From the NCBI GenBank assembly GCA_944331815.1, contig CALVIQ010000103.1, positions 1 through 7,285 of the forward strand: a DNA stretch of 7,285 nt, read 5' to 3'. Below the pieces are notes generated by a model. That model was given only the letters and a program-made list of their open reading frames with translations. It ran no database searches and was not told where the DNA came from. The position numbers and the translations under genes are program-made. Within the stretch, counting starts at the first letter, position 1, and each line of letters begins with the position of its first letter. Positions 1 to 3,672 of this stretch are shown in pieces. This DNA comes from an uncultured Bacilli bacterium (GTDB taxonomy: Bacteria > Bacillota_I > Bacilli_A > RF39 > UBA660).

Positions 1-2
1 CT

Positions 3-530
3 GCATTAGCAGCAATGAATGCACAAACAAGTAGCTGGAATAAGGTAAATGAAATATCATTACCATCTGCAGAAGACATATTAAAATTAACAGGTTATTA
101 TAAAGAATTAGAATCAAGTGGAGAAACAGCCAATTGGGAAAGTAAATATTTTACAGATTTTATGAATTTTATGATGTCAAACGAAAGTGTTCAAACATGT
201 AGTAGTGGAAGCGAATGTAGAGAAGCAATAACAGCAGCAGGAGGATCAAAATATTTATTACCAGAATGGGCAACTATAAATTTAGAAACGACAGGAGATA
301 ATAGTGCAGGATATGGATATTGGACAATCACACCAATGAATTATAGTGTTGTGTCTAATCCTGTTCGCGCGTGGTTTGTCAGTGACGGCGGCGGCCTCGG
401 CAGCGACTTTGTGGACTACTCTGACTCCTATGGCGTTCGCCCAGTTATTCATATCTATGAATCTAACATCCTAACTAAATTAGAAGCACCAGAGTATGTA
501 AACCCAGAAGATATAATAGGAGCAAATTAG
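3..530 (+). CDS. C-terminal part of a DGR-target-like surface protein with a lectin-type C-terminal domain (5' partial)
   Basis: The reading frame is open to the left edge. The first in-frame ATG (15) has no ribosome binding site before it, so this is the tail of a longer protein. The visible part has a Leu-Pro-Ser-Ala-Glu-Asp-Ile segment, a Leu-Pro-Glu-Trp segment, a Gly-Tyr-Trp-Thr-Ile-Thr-Pro motif, an Ala-Trp-Phe-Val strand and Gly-Val-Arg-Pro-Val-Ile. This order is familiar from DUF6273-like or C-type-lectin-like domains of surface proteins in gut Firmicutes. A Cys-X5-Cys pair (Cys-Ser-Ser-Gly-Ser-Glu-Cys) could form a disulfide, which would suit an exported protein. Codons are A/T-ending except at 360-446, where G+C jumps (see the variable-repeat entry). 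About 24-28 residues follow the Arg-Pro motif. No signal peptide or anchor is visible because the N-terminus is missing. Ligand-binding display is inferred from the fold resemblance only. Confidence 0.8.
   Translation, partial: ALAAMNAQTSSWNKVNEISLPSAEDILKLTGYYKELESSGETANWESKYFTDFMNFMMSNESVQTCSSGSECREAITAAGGSKYLLPEWATINLETTGDNSAGYGYWTITPMNYSVVSNPVRAWFVSDGGGLGSDFVDYSDSYGVRPVIHIYESNILTKLEAPEYVNPEDIIGAN
360..446 (+). repeat. Candidate DGR variable repeat inside the surface-protein gene
   Basis: These 87 bases are about 62% G+C and contain 9 adenines, inside a gene that is otherwise rich in A. From codon 375 to codon 429, 18 of 19 codons end in C or T; the exception is GTG at 411. Five GGC glycine codons fall here while the rest of the gene uses GGA/GGT. 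In known DGR targets the template carries AAY codons and adenine-directed mutagenesis turns them into NNY, which cannot create a stop. The residues here (Phe, Ser, Asp, Gly, Tyr) are NNY products, set between a fixed Ala-Trp, Val, Leu, Val and Gly-Val-Arg-Pro. The edges are uncertain: homology to a template could start near 345 and run to about 470. No template copy exists in the window, so the call rests on composition and motif layout. Confidence 0.68.
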
Positions 531-540
531 TAAAAAAACT

Positions 541-603
541 AACTGCGTAAAATCACGAAGGGATTTATCAGCCGCACGCGAAGTCGTGTGGCCAAAGAGG
601 GCA
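541..603. other. G+C-rich structured non-coding patch downstream of the surface-protein gene
   Basis: Bases 541-600 are about 52% G+C, roughly twice the level of neighbouring genes. They contain an 8-bp stem, 571-578 with 585-592 (one G-T pair), around the 6-base loop CGAAGT, and a weaker 5-bp stem (AAATC/GATTT) just before it. No reading frame or known riboswitch core was recognised. It could be a 3' UTR structure, a DGR-associated cis element or part of a small RNA. DGR variable repeats in phages and bacteria often have a hairpin just downstream, but this one lies more than 100 bases after the likely repeat end, so the link is weak. Confidence 0.45.
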
Positions 604-627
604 ATAAGGAATAATAAACTCATATGG

Positions 628-636
628 TGATATAAT
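628..636 (+). promoter_or_regulatory. Extended -10 promoter, TGATATAAT
   Basis: A perfect TGn-TATAAT is followed by a predicted start of transcription near 643. No good -35 is seen 17 bases upstream (GGAATA), which extended -10 promoters tolerate. It would give the yebC-family gene a leader of about 124 bases that begins with the 650-707 hairpin. The same TGATATAAT string occurs at two other promoters in this window (3375 and 7242). Confidence 0.5.
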
Positions 637-649
637 GCCAAAAGTACGG

Positions 650-707
650 TAAATAAATAATATCCTCACATTTGATTGAATATCAAATGTGGAATTTAAT
701 TTATTTA
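650..707. other. Nested long hairpin in the leader or intergenic region
   Basis: An inner perfect 10-bp inverted repeat (667-676 with 682-691, arms CACATTTGAT/ATCAAATGTG, loop TGAAT) sits within an outer 9-bp stem (650-658 TAAATAAAT with 699-707 ATTTATTTA). No T-tract follows the outer stem, so it is not a standard intrinsic terminator. It could weakly end the upstream transcript, stabilise a 5' end or bind a protein dimer. Confidence 0.5.
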
Positions 708-719
708 TAACTTTAGGGC

Positions 720-748
720 TTGATAAAATAAAAAAATAAATGTAAAAT
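720..748 (+). promoter_or_regulatory. Possible second promoter of the yebC-family gene
   Basis: TTGATA (720-725) and TAAAAT (743-748) are 17 bases apart. Transcription would begin near 755, at the start of the AAGGTGA ribosome binding site, leaving a leader of about 12 bases, much like the ftsY promoter. Such A+T-rich matches can arise by chance. Confidence 0.35.
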
Positions 749-766
749 ATTAAAAGGTGATTTGAA

Positions 767-1483
767 ATGGGAAGAGCTTATGAAGTAAGAAAAGCAAGTA
801 TACAAAAAACAGGAGCAGCTAGAGGTAAAATATATAGTATGTATGCTAAAGAAATTTATCAAGCTGCTAAAAATGGTGGAACTAGTTTAGAAGCTAATGC
901 ATCTTTAAAAAGATTAGTAGAAAGGGCTAAAAAAGAACAAGTACCATCAGACATTATTAAAAGAGCTATTGATAAAGTAAATAGTGGTGTTGATGAAACT
1001 TATGTAAAAAATACTTATGAATTATTTGGTCCAGCTGGTTCTACTTTAATAGTTGAATGTTTAACAGATAATGTCAATAGAAGTGTTAGTGAATTAAGAG
1101 CAGTAGTTAATAAATGTCATATTAAAATGGGTAATATTGGTAGTGTATCTTATAATTATGATAATTTATGTATTGTAAATTTTAAAGGATTAAGCATGGA
1201 TGATACTATTAATACTTTAATTGAAAATGATGTTGATGTTAAAGATATTGAAGAAGATGATGGTATTGTAATTTATGGTGATCCACAAGATTTATTTAAG
1301 ATAAAAGAAAGTATTACTAAAGCATTACCTAATGTTACATTTGATATGGATGAAATAACTATGTTAGCTAAAGAAAAAGTAGAATTAACTGGTGAAGATT
1401 TAGAATTATTCAAAAAAATATTAACTATGTTAGATGATGTTGAAGATGTTTCAAATGTATATCATAATGTAGCAAATGTTTAA
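767..1483 (+). CDS. YebC/PmpR (TACO1) family protein, YeeI/YeeN type
   Basis: The 238-residue product opens with Met-Gly-Arg and has the family layout: a basic N-terminal helical domain (about 1-75, with Lys-Ile-Tyr-Ser-Met-Tyr-Ala-Lys-Glu-Ile and Val-Pro-Ser-Asp-Ile-Ile-Lys-Arg-Ala-Ile), then two alpha/beta domains with Tyr-Glu-Leu-Phe-Gly-Pro-Ala-Gly and a Leu-Thr-Asp-Asn-Val-Asn-Arg motif. The end (Leu-Asp-Asp-Val-Glu-Asp-Val-Ser-Asn-Val-Tyr-His-Asn-Val) closely matches Bacillus YeeI as I remember it, and the length is normal. The family was first described as transcription regulators. More recent work places it on the ribosome, helping translation through difficult sequences such as proline runs. 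The ATG follows AAGGTGA at good spacing. The gene is monocistronic, with a strong terminator right after it. The family is secure; the precise role in this organism is inferred. Confidence 0.93.
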   Translation: MGRAYEVRKASIQKTGAARGKIYSMYAKEIYQAAKNGGTSLEANASLKRLVERAKKEQVPSDIIKRAIDKVNSGVDETYVKNTYELFGPAGSTLIVECLTDNVNRSVSELRAVVNKCHIKMGNIGSVSYNYDNLCIVNFKGLSMDDTINTLIENDVDVKDIEEDDGIVIYGDPQDLFKIKESITKALPNVTFDMDEITMLAKEKVELTGEDLELFKKILTMLDDVEDVSNVYHNVANV

Positions 1484-1491
1484 AAAAGTAA

Positions 1492-1538
1492 ACTTATGTA
1501 TTTAATCAATAAAAGGTTAGACATAAGTATTTTTTTTT
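1492..1538 (+). terminator. Intrinsic terminator of the yebC-family gene
   Basis: An 8-bp outer stem (ACTTATGT 1492-1499 with ACATAAGT 1521-1528) encloses a 5-bp inner stem (TAATC/GGTTA). It is followed by nine T residues at 1530-1538, only 9 bases after the stop codon. The structure is unambiguous. Confidence 0.9.
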
Positions 1539-1546
1539 GTTATAAT
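1518..1546 (+). promoter_or_regulatory. ftsY promoter overlapping the preceding terminator
   Basis: TAGACA (1518-1523) and TATAAT (1541-1546) are 17 bases apart, with TG one base before the -10 (TGTTATAAT). The -35 lies in the 3' arm of the yebC terminator and the T-tract forms the spacer. The predicted start, near 1553, falls at the AGGTGAT ribosome binding site, so the mRNA leader would be only about 11 bases. Confidence 0.7.
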
Positions 1547-1563
1547 TTATGTAGGTGATACAT

Positions 1564-2535
1564 GTGGGATTATTTGACAAATTTAAAAATATATTTAGTA
1601 ATAAAAAAGAAGCTGATGCTTACTCTGAAGGTTTACAAAAAACAAGTAAAGAATTTGTAAATAAAATTAATTTATTAAGTAATAAGTATAAAAAAGTAAA
1701 TGAACAATATTTTGAAGAATTAGAAGAAATATTTATAATGGCTGATATCGGTGTGGATACTGTTATGAAATTTATTGATAAATTAAAGAAAAGAGTTAAG
1801 AAAGAAAATATTGTTGATTCTAAAGATTTAATGGATATTATAATAGATGAGATGTTTATTATATATGTTAATAATGATATTATCGTAAATAAAATTAATT
1901 ATGTAGAGAATGGTCCAACAGTTATATTGTTTGTTGGTGTCAATGGAGTAGGTAAAACTACTAGTATAGGAAAAATTGCTTACAAATTAAAAAATCAAGG
2001 TAAAAAAGTATTATTAGTAGCTGGAGATACTTTTAGAGCAGGAGCAGTTGAACAAATAATTGAATGGGGTAAAAAAACTGATTGTGATGTTGTTTATAGT
2101 GACAATAAAGATGCCTCTAGTGTTATATATGATGGATTAGAAAAAGCTAAGAAAGAAAATTATGATGTTGTTTTAATTGATACAGCAGGAAGACTTCAAA
2201 ATAAAGTTAATTTAATGAATGAATTAGATAAAATAAATAAAGTAATTGGTAAATTGATACCAAATGCACCTCATGAAACTTTATTGGTAATTGATGCTAC
2301 AACAGGACAAAATGGGATTAGTCAAGCTAAAAATTTTAAAGAAATCACTAATATAACTGGTATTATATTAACTAAACTAGATGGAACTGCTAAAGGTGGT
2401 ATAGTTTTAGCTATCAAAGAAAATGTTGGTATACCAGTTAAATTTATTGGTTTAGGTGAAAAAGAAGAAGATTTAAGAGTTTTTGATATAGAAAAATATA
2501 TTTATGGGTTATTTGGAGGTAATGATGAAAAATAA
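1564..2535 (+). CDS. ftsY: Signal recognition particle receptor FtsY
   Basis: FtsY is the membrane-associated GTPase that receives the SRP-ribosome complex and hands it to the Sec translocon. The protein has the SRP NG layout: a helical N domain (about 1-105), then the G domain with Gly-Val-Asn-Gly-Val-Gly-Lys-Thr-Thr (P-loop), Asp-Thr-Phe-Arg-Ala-Gly-Ala, Asp-Thr-Ala-Gly-Arg, Thr-Lys-Leu-Asp-Gly-Thr-Ala-Lys-Gly-Gly and Gly-Leu-Gly-Glu-Lys-Glu-Glu-Asp-Leu. The GTG at 1564 is preferred: AGGTGAT (1553-1559) sits 4-5 bases before it and the product begins Met-Gly-Leu-Phe-Asp-Lys-Phe-Lys, typical of FtsY. The alternative GTG at 1555 lies inside that binding site. At about 324 residues it lacks the long acidic A domain of enterobacterial FtsY, as is usual in Firmicutes. 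Its end overlaps the next gene by 11 bases. Confidence 0.97.
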   Translation: MGLFDKFKNIFSNKKEADAYSEGLQKTSKEFVNKINLLSNKYKKVNEQYFEELEEIFIMADIGVDTVMKFIDKLKKRVKKENIVDSKDLMDIIIDEMFIIYVNNDIIVNKINYVENGPTVILFVGVNGVGKTTSIGKIAYKLKNQGKKVLLVAGDTFRAGAVEQIIEWGKKTDCDVVYSDNKDASSVIYDGLEKAKKENYDVVLIDTAGRLQNKVNLMNELDKINKVIGKLIPNAPHETLLVIDATTGQNGISQAKNFKEITNITGIILTKLDGTAKGGIVLAIKENVGIPVKFIGLGEKEEDLRVFDIEKYIYGLFGGNDEK

Positions 2536-2779
2536 ATTAGAAATAAACACAGTTGAACAAATTACACTTTTATTACAAATATCTTTAGCAATTTTTTTAA
2601 TTTCGTTTGGTATAGCTAGTCTTTTTGAAAGAGAATTATTTATAATATGTCAAATACTAATAGGATTATTGATGTTTGTAATTGGATATAATAATCATAA
2701 AATTTATAAAAGAAAATATATGACTCCAATTTATGTTGGTTTAGGTATTGTAATAATATCAGCAGCATTATTTGCTTAA
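2525..2779 (+). CDS. Small membrane protein, probably three transmembrane helices
   Basis: The 84-residue product is not recognised as a named family. Three hydrophobic segments are visible, at about residues 13-34, 38-54 and 68-84. A polar, basic stretch between the second and third (Tyr-Asn-Asn-His-Lys-Ile-Tyr-Lys-Arg-Lys) should stay in the cytoplasm. The last helix ends at the C-terminus with no tail. The start chosen is ATG 2525, with GGAGG (2515-2519) five bases upstream; ATG 2522 is possible and ATG 2504 lies before the binding site. The gene overlaps the end of ftsY by 11 bases and ends one base before the ylxM start, so translation is probably coupled. A role beside membrane protein targeting is suggested only by position. 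Confidence 0.8.
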   Translation: MKNKLEINTVEQITLLLQISLAIFLISFGIASLFERELFIICQILIGLLMFVIGYNNHKIYKRKYMTPIYVGLGIVIISAALFA

Positions 2780-2780
2780 A

Positions 2781-3071
2781 ATGGAAAATCAAGTATTATT
2801 ATGTATTTTGTATGATTATTATGGAGAATTATTAACTGATAAACAAAAACAATATTTTAAAGATTATTATTTTGAAAACTTATCATTAAGTGAAATGAGT
2901 GAAAATTATAATATTAGTAGAAATGCTATTCATAAAAATTTAAAAGAAACTGAAGAAAAATTATTATATTATGAAAAAATACTAAAATTATATGAAAAAA
3001 ATAAAAAAATAAAAAAAATCATCAACAATTTAGATGATGATTTAAAAAGCAAATTATTAGAATTAATTTAA
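2781..3071 (+). CDS. ylxM: YlxM/p13-like SRP-associated helix-turn-helix protein
   Basis: The 96-residue product fits the YlxM family (UPF0122). It has an N-terminal Leu-Tyr-Asp-Tyr-Tyr-Gly-Glu-Leu-Leu-Thr-Asp-Lys-Gln segment. A sigma-70 region-4-like helix-turn-helix follows (Leu-Ser-Leu-Ser-Glu-Met-Ser, then Ile-Ser-Arg-Asn-Ala-Ile-His-Lys-Asn-Leu), and the C-terminal helix is Lys-rich. In streptococci YlxM binds SRP components and modulates GTPase activity; the gene normally sits with ftsY and ffh. ATG 2781 comes one base after the preceding stop with no clear ribosome binding site, so expression probably depends on reinitiation; an in-frame TTG at 2772 is a weaker alternative. The 3' end overlaps the opposing regulator gene by 9 bases. 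Runs of A near 2990-3018 encode a Lys/Ile-rich stretch and double as the opposing gene's terminator. No ffh follows. Confidence 0.88.
   Translation: MENQVLLCILYDYYGELLTDKQKQYFKDYYFENLSLSEMSENYNISRNAIHKNLKETEEKLLYYEKILKLYEKNKKIKKIINNLDDDLKSKLLELI
3011..3043 (-). terminator. Intrinsic terminator of the minus-strand XRE gene, inside ylxM
   Basis: On the minus strand a 9-bp stem (3043-3035 with 3024-3016, core AATCATCA/TGATGATT) is followed by a long run of T residues (the A-run at 3011-3018 on the plus strand, continuing with one interruption). It lies about 20 bases past the regulator's stop codon and wholly within ylxM coding sequence. Confidence 0.72.
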
Positions 3072-3293
3072 TACTTCTATTTCATTAAATAGTTCTTTAA
3101 CATCAATATTTAATGCTTTAGCAATTTTACTAAAAGTATTAAATGTGATATTTTTAAATTCTTTACCAGCTTCTATTTGCTTAATATAAGAAACGCTTAA
3201 ATCAGATTTTTCAGCTAATTGTTCTTGTGTCATATTAGCTTTTAATCTAAAATATTTTATATTTTTAATTAAATTAGCATAATCATTTGACAT
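3063..3293 (-). CDS. XRE/Cro-CI family small transcriptional regulator
   Basis: This 76-residue protein is almost entirely one HTH_3/XRE domain. Its pattern is Asn-Met-Thr-Gln-Glu-Gln-Leu-Ala-Glu-Lys-Ser (about 20-30), Leu-Ser-Val-Ser-Tyr-Ile-Lys-Gln-Ile-Glu-Ala-Gly (recognition helix, 32-43), then Ile-Ala-Lys-Ala-Leu-Asn-Ile-Asp-Val-Lys-Glu-Leu-Phe. There is no extra sensor or protease domain. The ATG has a strong GAGGTGAT site 4 bases upstream. The gene is divergent from another XRE gene, with 111 bases between the start codons. It probably binds the palindrome at 3353-3371 and represses one or both promoters, as in other divergent XRE pairs; this is inferred. Its 3' end overlaps ylxM. Confidence 0.88.
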   Translation of the reverse strand: MSNDYANLIKNIKYFRLKANMTQEQLAEKSDLSVSYIKQIEAGKEFKNITFNTFSKIAKALNIDVKELFNEIEVLN

Positions 3294-3320
3294 TTAATCA
3301 CCTCTTGGAAAAAATTACCA

Positions 3321-3326
3321 ATTATA
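3321..3326 (-). promoter_or_regulatory. Candidate -10 (TATAAT) of the minus-strand XRE gene
   Basis: ATTATA on the plus strand reads TATAAT on the minus strand, 28 bases before the start codon. The -35 region 17 bases away is weak (AAATAT). The palindrome at 3353-3371 lies just upstream of that -35. Confidence 0.4.
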
Positions 3327-3352
3327 TTTTCTCATAAAATTTAATATTTTAC

Positions 3353-3371
3353 AGTACACTATTAGTGCACT
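3353..3371. promoter_or_regulatory. Palindromic operator between divergent XRE genes
   Basis: AGTACACTATTAGTGCACT is a near-perfect dyad: 9-base arms AGTACACTA and TAGTGCACT around a central T, with one mismatched position pair. It covers the -35 region of the rightward promoter (-10 at 3378-3383) and lies just upstream of the leftward promoter. Its size and position suit a dimeric XRE repressor. Confidence 0.6.
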
Positions 3372-3374
3372 TTA

Positions 3375-3383
3375 TGATATAAT
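3375..3383 (+). promoter_or_regulatory. Extended -10 promoter (TGATATAAT) of the rightward XRE gene
   Basis: A perfect TGnTATAAT lies 22 bases before the start codon at 3405. The expected -35 position (3355-3360, TACACT) lies within the palindrome, so a bound repressor would block polymerase directly. Confidence 0.65.
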
Positions 3384-3404
3384 TAAATAACAAGGAGTTG
3401 GATT

Positions 3405-3614
3405 ATGAATCTTAAATTAAGACAAACTAGATTGAAAAAAGGTTACACAACTAAATACATGGCAGAACAATTACAAATAAGTAAACCATTTTATTCTCAA
3501 TTAGAAAATGATAGAAGAACATTGTCATATAAAATGGCTATTAAAATAGCAGATGTTTTAAAAACAAAACCAGATAAATTATTTTATGATGATTTCAAAG
3601 AAAGAATGAAATAA
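3405..3614 (+). CDS. Small XRE/Cro-CI family regulator
   Basis: The 69-residue protein is a bare HTH_3 domain: Leu-Arg-Gln-Thr-Arg-Leu-Lys-Lys-Gly at the start, Met-Ala-Glu-Gln-Leu-Gln-Ile-Ser-Lys-Pro-Phe-Tyr-Ser-Gln-Leu-Glu as helix-turn-helix, then Ile-Ala-Asp-Val-Leu-Lys-Thr-Lys-Pro-Asp-Lys-Leu-Phe. Short regulators of this type are common in prophages and integrative elements, but no integrase or other mobile gene is visible here. The ATG is preceded by AAGGAG (3392-3397) with 7 bases of spacing. It runs opposite to the other XRE gene across the shared operator, a layout reminiscent of cI/cro switches. Its own terminator overlaps its last codons. Which of the pair represses the other cannot be told from sequence alone. 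Confidence 0.85.
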   Translation: MNLKLRQTRLKKGYTTKYMAEQLQISKPFYSQLENDRRTLSYKMAIKIADVLKTKPDKLFYDDFKERMK

Positions 3615-3625
3615 TTCTTTTTTTT
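3601..3625 (+). terminator. Intrinsic terminator overlapping the XRE gene stop codon
   Basis: The 7-bp stem AAAGAAT (3601-3607) with ATTCTTT (3614-3620) has loop GAAATA and runs into T residues at 3618-3625. The stop codon (3612-3614) spans the loop and the 3' arm. The stem is A+T-rich and so fairly weak. Confidence 0.55.
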
Positions 3626-3637
3626 ATTTTGAAAATG

Positions 3638-3646
3638 TGTTATTAT
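3638..3646 (+). promoter_or_regulatory. Candidate extended -10 promoter of the dnaB-dnaI operon
   Basis: TGT followed by TATTAT (3641-3646) would start transcription near 3653, just before the TGGAG ribosome binding site (3660-3664) of dnaB. No convincing -35 is seen; the preceding T-rich terminator tract fills that position. Confidence 0.45.
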
Positions 3647-3672
3647 ATATTTTAAGAAATGGAGTTGATGAT

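Noticed and set aside
15..17. ATG at 15 as the true start of the first gene
   Set aside because: The frame stays open to the window's left edge and no ribosome binding site precedes this ATG, so the gene is 5' truncated by the window.
571..592. Group II intron domain V
   Set aside because: The AGCCG...GGC hairpin looks vaguely similar, but the 34-base domain V layout with its bulge and tetraloop is absent and no intron-encoded protein or domain VI is seen.
541..766. Known riboswitch or ribozyme upstream of the yebC-family gene
   Set aside because: I compared it by eye with c-di-GMP, ZTP, guanidine, SAM, cobalamin and twister cores and found no match.
1555..1563. GTG 1555 as ftsY start
   Set aside because: This GTG lies within the AGGTGAT ribosome binding site that serves GTG 1564.
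3637..3672. GTG 3637 as dnaB start
   Set aside because: It overlaps the probable promoter and has no binding site; ATG 3673 has GGAG at 8 bases and gives the usual N-terminus.
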